Source of the DNA: Alopecurus myosuroides | Taxonomy: Eukaryota; Streptophyta; Magnoliopsida; Poales; Poaceae | Length of the DNA stretch: 64,000 bases | Reading direction: 5' to 3' | NCBI GenBank assembly: GCA_028641055.1 | Contig: CM054063.1 | Location: 176,438,697 to 176,502,696 of the forward strand | Part shown: in pieces, positions 1 through 15,000 of the stretch | How the letters are laid out: each line of letters opens with the position of its first letter | Position numbering within the stretch: the first letter of the stretch is position 1 | Made by a program: the position numbers and the translations under genes | Notes under the pieces: model-generated | The model's database searches: none | Told to the model about the DNA's origin: nothing | The model's input: only the letters and a program-made list of their open reading frames with translations

Positions 1-3000
1 TCATATCGAGTTGCTGACATATTTTGTTTTTCACATCTCTCATAAGTGGGCCAATCTCCACACTTGAGTATGGATTCTTTGTCATAGAACCCCTGATGAA
101 CTCTTCTTGAGTATGTGCCTTGTTCAGAATCAAATGGTAAACAGGCTCCGGTTTCACAGGGCAAATCAAATCGCAGAGTTGCTCCAAAATAAACTGCAAA
201 AGAGTAATACCACAGAAAGATGCATTTTGTTGTAAGTATTGATAAAAAGTATACACAATATCCATACCAAAGTAAGTTTGTGCTTGTACCAGAGATGTTC
301 GTCTCTTTTTCTCCTTCACATGCTTCTGCAATCCAGAGATGCAAGCACGAATAAATTGGCGCTTGTTTGCGGTACTCTCTATGAGCAAGCTATCAAGAAG
401 GTCTTTCAAAAGCCGATTGCAGTCATTGATTAACTTTGTCTTCTGCACAACGAGCCCGCGGATAACCAAAAAGGCCTCCAGCACCTCGGACAGTAACTTA
501 TCAGTCATAAATCTGGAACATGGAGAAAATGTGAAGACATAGTAGAACAATAGTATGGGTCACATCTAAGCTAACAGAGGAGGTAGTGGATTTGGGAATT
601 GATTTGAGATTTACCTTGCTCTAACATTAGGAATTTCAAGAAATTTGTTTAGCAGCTCAACAAGCTTATGAAGAATGAATCCTTGTGATATGTCAATACT
701 AAGGCTTCTCTCCTGTGATTCAACATTGTACACTTCTTTTGTTATCAACGAACACAACGTGGTTAAACAACCACGAACAGTTAAGAAAAGACGCGAAGCC
801 TCTGAATCAATCATTGTCCCCAGTAACTCGAAGTACTCCGCTGCACTCTCACCAGCTGACAGTGTCCGAGGAAGTAAAGACATGAGCAAGTTCAGTAACT
901 GAAATTGTCTGGGAGAGTTTGATGGGCATAGCAGGCTTATAAGAGTGCATATTTCAGATCTTATTGACTGAGAACAGGAACTTAAAATCAAGTCTGAAAC
1001 CCAGGAGCCCAAGGCAAATTTTGAGAAGTCACTTTTAGATGACTTCCGACATGCACGGCGCTTCCATCTGAGTCCATATTTTAGAACAAGGTAATCAGAT
1101 TTCTGTGGCTCATGCCGTGTTCTCTGTACTCCTTTAACGGCTTGTGATACTTTGTACTGCCTCCTCACGAAATCCAGATATGACGCACCACTCTCCCATT
1201 CTGAATAGCTCAGAAGTGGCATATCCTGACCTCTTCGACTTCCATCAGAACTTTTTAAGGATGCATCAGACGGAACCTTGGAAGTGGATACATTAGTTGG
1301 TGAGTGACCTACTGTATCATCATTCTTTGATTGCAACGTCAAGTTGGATTTTCCTGCAACTGGCTCCTTGTCCCCAGCTTCAGATTTTGGAGGTGTGCAA
1401 GCCTGAGAAATTATCCTCAGACAAGGAAGAATAATATGCTCTGAAATGGCAGGATGCTTTGCTCCAACTTTAATAGAAGAGAACAACAGCTGAAACGCTA
1501 CACGTAGCCTTGCCTCCCAAAACTCATCTACAAGGGCACATGTCTCTGAAAGGAGCTGTAACTCTTCTCGTGTTGATTGTGCAATATCCATGGAGCGATG
1601 GTGCTCAAGACAATACATCACCTTCTTATGAATCAACTTGTCCAGTTCCTGAACTGCATCTGCATCACCTTCAGAGAATGAAGATAGCACAGCCCTCGCA
1701 AGAGTGCGTGAAGTTCTAGGGCCCTGATGAATGTTATTCTCAAATAACTCTGATAAAATGCCAGCACCGACAAGTTGCTTCCTGCAGTTTGTGTGTTTGG
1801 ATAGCACTTGTAATAATTCTAGGCATTGTGTAACAAATGTAGTACTACACCCATAGCAGCTACTCGGGGACCTTGGTATTGAAAAGGCTGGCAATGCATT
1901 GGTATCATTAGAATTTTTCTGGTGCAGATATGCCATTAGAACACGGCGCAATCCTTGTAGTGTCTGAACACTTTTGCTGACTGAGTCAAAAGCCGCTTTG
2001 CATTTTTCACCATACAGAACACCTAGAAGTGCAATCTTGCGATTTACCTTGCAAGTGGGCCCAGGCAAGGACACCATCATCTGCTGGACAGCATCTTTCT
2101 GTTGTGAATCTATCTCCTGTTCACCTACACTGGATACAAGTTTGATGAGAGGCTTCTTAAATCCCATTAATTGCTGGTATCGCCTATGAGCATTTTCTGA
2201 CTCTGTCTCAATTGCCGTCAATCCTTTTCTCATATCATCATCGTTTTCCATGTTATCAAACGAGAAACTTGGTTTTGCCATAAAATGGAATTCAAAACGG
2301 CCATATTTGCTGTATCCACACTCATTGCAAAGAAAAGAGTCAAGGTTTTCGTAGTTGATATTTCTACATTGTCTACACTGATATGCATTTTCATGGCAGT
2401 TGCTACAGATTCCATGCTTATCAGTGACAGACCTGCTACACCGTGGGCACTGCAATGACTCGAGGGAAGAAGCTTGAAGATTTTCATAAAATGAATCGAG
2501 CTCGATCATGAAATTGCATGCTGTAATTGGGATGGGGAATTCAACCTTCAATTCTGTCTGGTTAAAAGTAAGATGGCAGCTTTTGGCACGCTTCCACAAA
2601 GACCAATTATTCTTCAGTTCAGACAAATCTGTTACAGGCCTGTTGTTGTAATACAGGTTCAGTACTTTCACTGACTTTGACTTTCGAGCATCATAAACAT
2701 TCATGGTCACTGACTGTATAGTAAAGCTTCCAGTGCATTTTACTATTATCCTATTGTCAGTAAATTTGGTCTCAGACTTGAGGCTTTCAAGCTTCATTCT
2801 TGAATATGGAACATCTGGACAGCTACAGGTAACACAAGGCTCACTCTCCAAATAATAGCCATCAAACTCCACTAAGCAACTCAGCGTATTGTATATACGG
2901 GAATTTGGATGATTTGCTAATAGCTCATTCTGCGAATGAAGTGTGTCAAAAATGCAGCTTATTACATCTGATGTTAAACACCTATTCAGAAGTTCAGTGT

Positions 3001-6000
3001 CGTTCTGCTTTGCACTAGAATCATTTGCTTTTCCTAGTAAACAGGTCATGAGGTCAGTGTACTCGATGATGTTCTGGCCATACATGGGAAGATATTGCAC
3101 CTTCTGCAGTAGAACTTTTAACATTGTTTCCTTAAAAGGACTCTTTGCATGGTACCACAGTCCAAACAGAACACATTTGGCCTCCTGGCGGACACTTCCT
3201 GAGTTCCACTCTAGCAAGAATGTATCAACAAAACGCTTCAACACATCCCCTTCCTTGCCATTGAACCCTTCCACAGCCTGCTCCATGTCCATGCAGGATT
3301 TTTCAGAAGCGCCTTCTGAACCATCATCACCTTTCCGCTTCTTTTTTGAATCTGAAGATTGTGAACTAGTTCTTGTAGCACCTCCAAGATCCACACTCTC
3401 TGTTTTTTGTACGTTATGATTGACATCCTTTCCTGAATAGAAGGCCAAATTCAGAAGCTTGAGAGTTTGAATAATGCACTCTTCACTGAAATAGTAAAAA
3501 TTGTCCATCAGAAAAGGAAGAAGATCCATGTGCTTCAAGCAGAACTTCTGCCAATTTCTGGGCCTTGCTGCAGCCACATCACAAAGAATAGATAAACATT
3601 TGATGAGCTTTACACTTCTCTCATAAGGCACAGGATTTCGAAAACCACCGGACTTGTTTATGATTTTACGAAGTTTCTTGACTTCATGGGAATACTGCCA
3701 CGAATCCCTAACACTGTAATAGTGAGTCTTGCTGCCACACAAATGAAGGAATAGCCTCCTTGCATATCTACGAACAAATGTAGTATGAGGATTGCTAATA
3801 TAGCTGCAAAGAACATCCTGAAATCCATCCAACTTAAGATCCTTAGTGTTGGGAACCTTGTAACTTCTATCCTTTTCAGCTGACTTCTCCTTTTCCGGTC
3901 TAACCATGCTATATACTAGCCGGAAAGTATTCTCCAACAACAATTTGTTGTAATCCATAAATAGATCAGTGGGATGAGATTTGGCGTATGAATCAGAAAA
4001 GAAGGGAGAGAAATTTCCAGCTGGTAGCTCTCTCCGCACTGTCAATAGGGATCCACAACCTGAACCAGAAGAACCACCTTCTCCATTAGTGGAAGGTGAC
4101 TTGAAAACATGAACAAGCTGCTGCAGTATATCCATTAAATAATTCAGAAATGACTGTTGCCTGAGGGCTGAACAAGCGCGAATTAACTGAGAAGCAAACT
4201 CATTTTTATCCTGGTCATCACTGGAGGGTGGAAGACTTGTCGTTGATACTGAAACCTGCACAGGACCTTTCTCAGTCAAATCAGAACTTCCACCAGACTT
4301 CACATGAGAGCTATCGCTACCAGGTTGATGCCAGTTACGGAACATAAGTGTGAAAAACATGAAAATAAGGATCGATACTTCTCCAAAAGAACATCGTGCT
4401 TTCGCAGGAAATGGTTTGCTTGTATTGATTTCATCCATTAGCCACTTAACAAATTTTTCCAAATCAAAATGTTCTGGCTTTGAGCTATCCATGAAAGGTC
4501 CACCAACTGCAGATGAAAGTCTGTAGAACAACTGCATTAGAGGTATGGCTTGAGTGCCAGCTGTGGTCCCAATCCAGCCTCTGAGCTCTTCAATTAGACA
4601 ACTGAGGAGTAGGGAATTAATAGCACGTTTGGATGCAGAAATTGAGACTGTTCTTTGGTCTGTCATGGACCCAGGGAAATCTGCAGATCCGCTTGCATCC
4701 AGTACATGAATCGGTGACTGTGAGGTTTTGACACTTCTATCTTCAGGAGGAGGAGGAAGAACACTGGAATCTGTTGGCTCATCAATAGAAAAATGAATAT
4801 CACTGCCCTCACCTCCAAATGTATCAAGTTCAATTGTTATTGCTGACATAGGATGATCTTTTGAATGTGGTGCAGGTAGACGGTCTGCATCAAGTATCTC
4901 ATAGCAGGTTTCACACAGGTCAAAGTCTGGACAAATGTTGCAGTGCCACCTTTGCCTAAGTATTGGAACAGTGGAACAACCATCACAACAGTACTGCACT
5001 GACGATGTCGCAGGATCTTCTTCAATCATAACCTGAGAATTTCCACTAGTGGGATTCATCACTGAAGCACTTGTTTTTGCATTATTATCAGAGCCATCAT
5101 CATTAGCTATCATTGTCTGCTTTGGGAAAGGGACTTGTAGAAATCGCGATGAAATAGCCAAACTGAAAACAAGCAATAAAATTTAAGCTAAACAGAGAAA
5201 GAATCTTATGAGAACTGATAGCCACCCAAAAAAATGGGGAATGTCAATATATAGGCAAATAGAGAAAGATCACCTGCTAGAAGTCTGAACAGCTTCATAT
5301 GGTGCAAATAGTAGCTTCTTCAATAGAGCAACCGCAGGCGCTACTGAAGCACCAGATTTTTCATTTGCACGCAACGCCAAGCACTCAGCGTAGCTATAAA
5401 TAAATTCCACACAAGGTATAACAAGATTATTTATCATTTGAGTATCTGGCCTGTCTAAATCCAAAATGTCCCAAAATACTTGCATAAGACCGTCAACTAA
5501 TTCTGTACCTGTAAAATACAAAGATATGCTATTATTCTCCACAATTTTTTTGGCGAGAAGGCTGTAGGTTAATTTAATATATGATTAAGGTTCTGAATAC
5601 CAGGCTATCGCTTTTAATCAAATACAACAGCAGCAACAGCAACTACTGAAATATCATTGCAAATACACATGATTCAACTGCATGTCTATTAATGTTATTC
5701 AACAAGAAACAGTCCTTAATGACATTTAGCACAGCACATCTTATTCCCAGAACAGAGTGAAGACAACAGAAGAGTCCACATAAAGAAAGATGTGTTGCCG
5801 CATTGAAAAATCAATGCCTTCCCAAATTATTTATGTGCATGCATTACCCACCCAACATGAACATAAATAAAACTATCTTTCATTATAACTGTAAGAACTG
5901 TTTTCCTCAAGGTTGGTAACTCCATAACCAACTTGATTCCACGACAGCACAACAAAACGCAAACTGGTCCTTTGCATACATAGTTTCTGAATTAAACTAC

Positions 6001-9000
6001 CCGATTGATTTCACAACAGCAACACAACAAAAGGCAAAGTGGTCTCCTACATAGTTTCTGAATCTACATGAGGCACAAAACAAACGCAAAGCACCTAAGT
6101 ATATGATAAGTGAATAAAACCATAAGAACAGAGCAGTTATAAGAATTTCTTTCTGGAGACAGATCGCGGTACCCCAGCCAGCATGTCTCCCAACAATAGA
6201 TATCCCAGCTCAAAAAACGCTGCAAGAGATCTTTCCATGTTTTTACATGTTTTCTCAGATTATGTTGTTTTCTATAGCCTATGACAGCCTTTGAAGATTC
6301 TATTAACACAAAGGGACCTTGCTGCAATGTACTCCCCATCATGGCCGAGCTTCAGTGTTAGGGGCAGCTTATCCCAACAGGTTGTGCCAGCCTCCTTGAG
6401 ACTAGCTCTAGTGTTTGTTGAATGTGTTGACCAGGTTTCCATGCCCTTGGCCTATTGCCTTGCCGGAATGATCTCGTATCTATGAAATGAATTTTTCTTC
6501 TAAATGACGAGGTGCAAAAGCTTTTGCATGCTCTCTAAAAAAACCACCAAAATAACATTTAAATTCTTTGAATCAAATTAGGTATTTAAATCCCAATAAT
6601 CACGAGGATTTTTAGCTACAGACTAATTACTGACAGTTTTTTTAACACTAAAGGCCACTTTTACTAGCCAACTTAACCAAGTATTTTGTGCATCAGGCTT
6701 TCAAAGAGAACATTTTAGCATCAAAATAACAACAATACAACAGTTACTATTTGAGAATGTAATGTACACTAAGTGAAGGAAAAATTGGTAATGTAGGATT
6801 TTCGTCTCTCATGCTCCACAAATTGCTCCTTTGGCCCTCAACGCAATAAGAATACTAACGAGTCATAATAGAAAAGTGGACTTGATATAATTCATCAATA
6901 AGTTAAAATTGGCCATATATTGACAGATCTCTATATTTCGTGGTTTAGGATTTGTAATCTGTACTTGACCTGTATCTACAAGAGGCCTCTTGCCCTCCAA
7001 GCCATGTACTCTATATAACCACCCACAAGGTTTAATACAACAGCCACTGAACGCCGCCATATTCATCATCTTATTATGTGGTGCAATTTTCAATATGCAA
7101 CTATGATAACTTTGTTGCTATATAGTAGCAAAATTAAGTATAATATGACAGAAGTATCCTTTTATGACAAATATGACAACGCCATATTTCATGTGTGATT
7201 GATCAGTATGAGTAATAAAATGGTCATACAGCCAAAAGGTTGACTGGAATTGATAAAAAATCAGAAGTATCAGACAAATGAGTCCTCTATAAAATAAGTG
7301 CTGAAGTAGAATTCCTACCATGATTCTCAAGAAAAGAAGCCAAGTTCAGTTTCCTGTGCAAAGCAACTTTAGACACCGTATGGATCTGGGCAATAAATTC
7401 TTTTATCACCCAGCTGGATGCAGCACCTCCGACTCCAATTCTTGATGTAATTGCTGGAAGTGACTTTATTACTCCTAGAAGGCGCATAGTGTCCTTAACC
7501 TGTGCAACGATTAAGTATAGATTAGAAGAGTGACAGCAAAGCAGAAGGGAACGCCAGGCCACAAATGTTGACGTATATTGCACAAGGATAGTTGAAACGT
7601 ACATGATAGTATAAGTCCTTCTTTGGAAACACAGCCTGAAGGATACGGCATGCAGCAGAATGTAGAAGAGGCTCCCTGTCGCTTTGAAAGATGGTTTCCA
7701 ACAAAGCTCTGCATTTTAGATTATTAAGTTCCATGTCTGCATCAACTGTGTCAGTACAGCAGCTCTGTTGGCAAAGAAGATATATCCGTGAGAGGATCCT
7801 GAGAGCATCTGCCAAAATCTGCTCTTGGATAGGAGCGGTTTGCATCGTTTGGGGTCTCTTTCCTGTTTTTCCAGCAGTACCACCCATGACATGTGCTTCC
7901 ATATCAAGTACAGCATCCATTTTCTCTTTCCAACCAAACTCATCTTTGGCTCGACCATAAACTTCGATAGAATCTATTCTTGGCATAGATGAACCATCAA
8001 ATGTTCGGCCAACTGTAATTGTGAATTCTTCATCAGCCAGAAGTGATTCAGCGGTAGTAAATGGAACATCATACCATGATCTCATGCCTTCGTCTAGCTT
8101 GACAACTCTGTGGAACATCGTGATTTCAGAAGGGATGTTGCTAGCAGATGTGTTAGCCACATGGATTCGACAACCAACCATGACAATATCAGGATTTGGA
8201 TTTGAAATAGACACCTACAGCCAAATAGAGTGCAGATAAGTAACTACTTCTATTAAGGGTAGCAGAACAATATAAGCAATAGCACCCTAGTAGGTAAGAT
8301 AATTCACAGTAGTCACCAGTGGGATTAACAGGTCAGTACTTCCTACCTTGAAGCCAGAGGATGTCACACTCTCTAAATATCCATCATCTGAGGTCAGTCT
8401 CTGCTTGATGCTTTCAGAATCACCACTTTTGGTTGTATCGCTACTAAATTTCACATCAGACGTGATGCAAGTTGTCTTCTCAAAAAAATCAAGAGGAAAT
8501 TCTGGTTTGGTGCCAGCGTAAGCCTTACTGCTGAGGATACTGCTGCCCAACTTCTTCGTTTGTTCTGCAGTAAGGCTCGTCGAACTATCACCTCCGCTAA
8601 GTGTATGTGAGTAAATATGGAGGCTTCCATCATCATATAGAAGAAGACAGTGTGTTTTATCTTTGGACAATGGCTTATATGCCGCTACACCCACCATTGG
8701 AGTGTTTGAACCCGTACCATATCTCATGTTTTGTGCGAACAGCTTATGAGGACCCAAAGACACAGCGAGAGGAGCATTTGATTTAAGTTTTGATAGACAG
8801 GTAAGAGTCCCACTGCCAGCTATTAGCTCTCTCCAACGGTAAAGCCCAGCCGGCTTGGATTTACCATCTTGATCTTCCTCGCATACATATGATAACTCGG
8901 TAACTGATGAAGAATCAGTATCTAAGCGCCCCATGAAAGTAGTGCCATCTTGATGAGACACAAATATAAGCCTGTAGGTTGATGAGAAGTACAGTGATAA

Positions 9001-12000
9001 TCCCTTATGCATAGATATTGCATCTTTAACTAAGATTGTGTCAGTCAATGTTTTGGCACCAACATCACCCGCCAATACAACATTGAGCCTATACAGTAGG
9101 CCCCCTTCAGAAAGAACAAGAAGCACCAATTGGCCCATTGAGGAGGGGACGAGGGTGGCGTCAACAATAATATCATCAGCCACAGTAAAATAATGCAATG
9201 GGCTTATATTGTCCTGTGAGAGATCATAGATTTTCACAAACATGTTTGTTACTACCATGAGCTGTACCTGAGAACCTGGAACCCATTCCACACGGCGAAT
9301 GTAAGCTCCTTGCAGAGCAAGTTCTATGGCTAGGCGATCTGTCACTTCACCACGATTATTTAATGTCAGTACTTGGCAATCGCCATATCCAGCAACAGCA
9401 AGGTAATGGTCCAGTAATGGATTGAAAATCAGATGAACAATTTCAAAGCGAACTATGTTTCTGGAGAGTGGCTTCACATTTGTTTTGTCTGCTGTAACAA
9501 GGGCTGCAGTAGGCTGTCCAATAATTTGCCCCACATCAAATATAGCTACTTTATCCCCTTCTCCAACAGCAACCTTGCCTCGAATGCTGACAGTCAGCAA
9601 TGATTTAGTAAGAGAACCATTTGCAAGATGTGACTTAAGTTCCCTTGAATTCGGATAATCCGCCTTAATCTTCAGGTCCAGTGATCCACTTTTAAAAACT
9701 TTCTTTAGTTGGAAAACATCAGAAGCGTGTGACACCAGCATATCACCTCCTAACAAAACTTTCCTATCTTTCAGAAGATTCAACTCTCTTTGGCTAAGTA
9801 TAGTTGGAAGCAACTTCTTGCAGAGTTCAAGCATTCGAACTTCAATATCAAGATTATTCAGAAATACAGGGAGACCATCACTGAAGCCTTTTGGCATAGA
9901 TAACTTGAGCGAATTATCAGCATCAGTTGAGATGTCATCTTCAAAATCAGAGCCACTATCTGCAACCTGTTCCAGATCATCGTGATAAGGCAACATGGAC
10001 TGGAAGCTGCAAGCAGCAGGTGGTGGTACACTGGATGTTCCGGTGTATTTCCTAGGTTTCAAGCACTGACAGTTGCTTCCTCTCACACCACCAGCTCCAC
10101 AGTCACAGAAGAAACGGCTTGAGCGCGAATAAACAACACGATGCCCCCGATGGCACACCTTGGCACATACAGAACAGCAACCTTTGGAAACAGTCAGATC
10201 ACAAGTATAGCAGAAGTACCAATGTTGTTCCATAAAATTACTACCACTGGATGTAAATGTGCACACTTTGGATGCTAGTGCCCTTTCACTGTTTCCATCC
10301 TCTTCATCATCTCTATCCATGCTCCCCAATTCCCCATCAGATGTTCCATCATCTTCATCTTCCTCGCCAGAACTAGCATCACAATCAATAGCAGAACTAT
10401 TTTCTTGATTGGTGCGAAGAACAAGGTCGTCTGAATTCTTCAATTGCTTAGGTATGAGAGACCCCGAGCCACAACTGTTGGCCGAATTTTTAGATGAAAG
10501 CCTCTTAAGGGCAGTCCTGTTTAGTCCAGCATCGCCAAACACTGACTCCACAAACATAAACAGAAACTTCAAACTATGAAGCAAACCTTCATTACCAACC
10601 ATTGTCTCCATCAGCACCAGAGTCTTTTCAAACAGCTGCTTGAAATGTGATTCCTCACTCGACAGCTGAACAAGAAAATGGAAATATGCTTTGGCAGTCT
10701 GGAGATCACATGACAAAAATGCTCTATCAAGTAAAAGTAGCATTGCACAAAAGAGGTGATGTTGAAGTTCTTTGGCTAATGTTTCAGATGAAGGGCAGAT
10801 AAGGCACATAAGAAAATCCACAGCTGATTCTCTTAAGGCTGCCAAGCCTACTCCAATACCATTGGCGCTTTCAGTTTTCAAAGAATGACCCAATATTCTG
10901 AAATCTAACCAGGAAGAAAAGCAGGACACCTCCATTCCAACAAATCTATTTTGCAACTTCACCTTGAGAGTGGGACAAAGACCAGCACCTAAAATATCAG
11001 TGAACAAGTGAAGGATCTTCAAATTAACCTGCTCAGACTGGCATCTGTCCAACATATCAATAAAGACTGACATTTCAGCACGCTCAGGAGCAAACAGACT
11101 GCTTGCTCCTTCAGGTGCACCTTCTGCATCACCAAGGAAGAATTTAAAAACGTCTGATTTGTCTGATTTAGCTCGAATGTCCTCCACTAGGTCAACAATG
11201 GTAGAAACTAGAATTTCTTCCGTTCCAGGGTCGACGCTTTCTTTTGAATTGATGTCAGCCAGGAACCCTTCTAACTGCTTCAGGGTAAACAGGTCAGTGT
11301 ATCCAGCAAGATCCTCCCTGTAGTTGATTAGACTCATAAATATGGAATCACACTGTCCATATATGGATCTGAATATTCGATCCGATCTTACAGCCATCAC
11401 CATCCTAAGCAGTTTGGAAATAACATCCACATCAACTTGATCTCTATCTCCTGGTTGCATTATCTTTATGTATCCATCAAAGGTGTGTATGATGTCATGT
11501 ATTACAAGAATACAAGAAAGAAGAGCACTGTTGCTAGAAGCATACTCTGATGGAAATCCATGCAACAGGCACTTCAAGGGAAAACATTTTTTCTGCACTT
11601 CACCTAGTTTTGTAGCAACTCCATCTATCTTTGACGGAAGATCGCATATACGTTCCAGCATTTCCATGTTTGAACCAAATTTCTCAAAAAGGATATGATG
11701 CTTGGATTTGTCAAATGCAGAATGCTTAAGCAGCAAGGAAGGATAACAATGATCCTTAGAAGGCCTTCCTCTTTCAACAAGTGAGAGATATGCTTCCCTA
11801 AAAGTAAGAAGGTAGGTCTCCAAAAGAGATGATAAAACACTTAAACACTGTCCACTGTTTTCACTTATGTATGAAACAAAACTCTTCCCAAGAAGAGATT
11901 GCTCCCCATCAAAGACCACCTGCTTTCCATATGAGTCCAGACCAGTATTGATGAGAGAGAGAATAAAAGAAAGCCATGCTCCTTTCCTAGAAAAATCACA

Positions 12001-15000
12001 AGTTTCCAGCTTGTTTGAAGCAAGAAGAATCTCAGAACGCAACAACTTCAGGAACCCAAAAGCTACAGCTGGCAGCTTGGCACCCACAAGAGGCGAGGCA
12101 TCAGCGTTTGCACTCAAAGCAAATGTGAGGAATAAGTCGACATTTGCAAAGTCAGGGTTGGACAGACCATCATTCCGAAGAAGATGATCATTGCCCTGGT
12201 AGCCTATACCAGCAAGAGTGCTCCAGCAGATCAGAAATACATATCTTTCAACGATGAGATCATCAGCCACTTCAGGTGTCATATCCCTCCAACAACCAAG
12301 TATTTCTGAAATTGTTGCGCTCAAATCAGCCACATTCAAGCCTAAAGTCCCAAGAGCAGACTTATCAAAGTAGAACTCAGCATGAGTTGGAGTCACATCA
12401 AGCAATTGCGAGAACAAACTACTGGTTGTAGCATATTCCTTGACAGTATCAGCAAGCATGCCCTCCACAATAACAGTTGCAAAAGATGGCAAGCAATCAT
12501 TCATGGAACGTAGCTGCTCTTCCTTCACTTGGATATCCCGCATCCTGGATCTTAACCTCATAAACAACCATGATGGGCGTGTAAGCGGATATAACAAAAT
12601 ATGACGCAGGACAAGCAGAAGTCTTGAAAGGACTAAAGCCCATCTTGTGAGTTCAGGTGCAGTTTTTCTGGGTGGAGAATGTCTCATCTTTTCCAGGGAA
12701 GAAAGCACAATCTTAGTCAAATCAGATTTCTCTGACCCGGAGGTTGAATGGAATGCCACCAAAAGAATTTCCAGATGAAAAGCACAAGGAAGAGCTTCAC
12801 AGAAATCATTGAAATTCAGCGAGCTGGATGACTTGCCATTTGCCTTCTCCAGAAGATAATCGAAGTACTGAACAAAAACTTTTCTTCCCAGATTATAAGC
12901 TGAGTTTGTCTCAGAGATAATGGCACGGGCAACTAGAGCGAGCGAATAATGGTTATAAGTGTATTTGCCATTCTCAATATTAAGCACTTTCTCCACAAGT
13001 CCTTCTCTTAGAGAAGCAGGACACTCCTCAGAAACAAGGATCATTTGTAATAGTTCAAAACAGGCCAAGTTGATGTGCAGTAGGTTAGACTCCATATGGT
13101 AAGATGGTGTGTTTTCAGCACCGTTCTCATCAGAGATACAAGACTGGCAGTTAAGTATTGACATAAATTGTTCCAAATGGTTTGTGTGAAACTTCCTGCA
13201 GGCATCCATATATGTAGCATTGCACCATTCAGGAGAGAAGATGCATGTTTTCATAAAGCATATCAAATCAGCAGCTAATTGAATAGGCCCATGTTGGCTG
13301 CTTGAAGAAACACTCCCAAGAGAAGTTGGCTGTTCAACACTATCAGCTACTCCGGTAGAACGGGCTTCAGCAAAGAGATTTCCGAATAGTGCTTCTTCCT
13401 CATGACTAGCCACAGACTCCAACTCTGAAACAACAGCTTGTTTTGTGCAACTCAACTGTGGCTTCTCAAGTGCAGTCATTGACTTTACTCCTTCTTCATG
13501 GAGGAAAAATATGAGATGTACCAAATCATCCAACCATTGCTCTTCTGAAGGGAAGATGATCTGTAGATACTCCTCACATGTGTATTTCTTCAGCAATGGC
13601 ACTACCGCAGAACGAGCTCGACAAGACAAATCATCTATATCAGAATTGCATGAATAATCAAGAACAACTTTGCCAGGTATGTCCCTGTCAACACGACTTG
13701 TCCATCGCTTGGTGCTTTTAAGAAGCTTTAGCACATATTGCACAATCTGAGGAGAGTAAGCTAAAGGGGGCACTAAGCACACGCCTGATTTTTCATAGCT
13801 CCAAGTCTTTGTACTGAATATGTCCAAAAGGGAAGCAAGTATGCATACTTGAACAGTACAACAAATATCACTATTGGAGAAGACAATTTGAATCAGTTGT
13901 AGGAATTCTTCAAGTATTTGCAGCAACATAATTCCAACTCCATCCCCAGAAAACACTCTGTCATGGTTAGAGAACTTGAACTTCAGTCCAAACAAGACTG
14001 GCAGACTATCAGCACACCTTGCTACTGAGCATAACATCATTGTATCAGAAACGTCGCAAGGAAATTCCAGAGCGAGACCATGGGCTAACTTCAAAATTCT
14101 TTGAGTAAAAGACAACCTCATGTTAAAATTGATATCTTCTAAAACTTCCAAAGCAGGAGATTGACAGAGCTTATGAACCAATGTAAGAAGGCGAGGTATG
14201 CAATGTAGATGAACAACTGCAAAATGCCGTGCTATTGACACCATGGCACTTGGAGATGCTGCATGCAGTAATTCATTGTTCTCTGGAATAACATAATTTT
14301 GCTGCAAACAATCTGGTGATAAGGTCAAACGAAACCGTTGCAGATCATCTCCGCTATTCGAGCAGTTGAAACCTGGTCAATAATCATCAAAGAATAATCA
14401 AATGTCAGCAAATGAAGCAAAAAAAAAGTGCATATAACCTTGAACGCATTTGAACGGACACAGCCTGAAAGAGTTTACCTTTCAAATAACAGAAGTATTT
14501 CTCCTGCGGGCTCAAGCGCTCAGGTTCGACTGGTACAGATGACCACTGCTCGATAATGTCATTTATAATGCTGGGCTCTAACGAGTAAGCCTTGCTGGCA
14601 GTCCCACTAAGCAGCACAGATTCCATGAAAAAGGCAACTTCATTCTGAAAAGATGCAGAACATAATTAACAAAGAACGAACCCCACATTTGTCAAAACAC
14701 TGAGTCACTGACTCAACTAAGGTGATGAAAACCGCATGCTGATAATGTCTCAAATTCATAAGATCACAACAGGTGTCAGGAAATTGCTATGTTAAGTTAA
14801 CTCTCACATTTATCGAAACACTAACTCGATTAAGGTGATGGAAACAGCATACTGGTAACATCTCAAATTAATAAGGTCACAGCAAGGTGAACTTTGTGGT
14901 CAGAATGAATAACGCCTAAATAAAATCAGGCCAAAAGAACTTACCAATAAGCCAAAGTCATCACATGCATATGATGATTTTTCAAGATACAGGAGACAGA

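Noticed and set aside
2943..3419. 158-codon plus-strand ORF within BIG
   Set aside because: Shadow of the 4.5-kb BIG exon, which is conserved on the minus strand.
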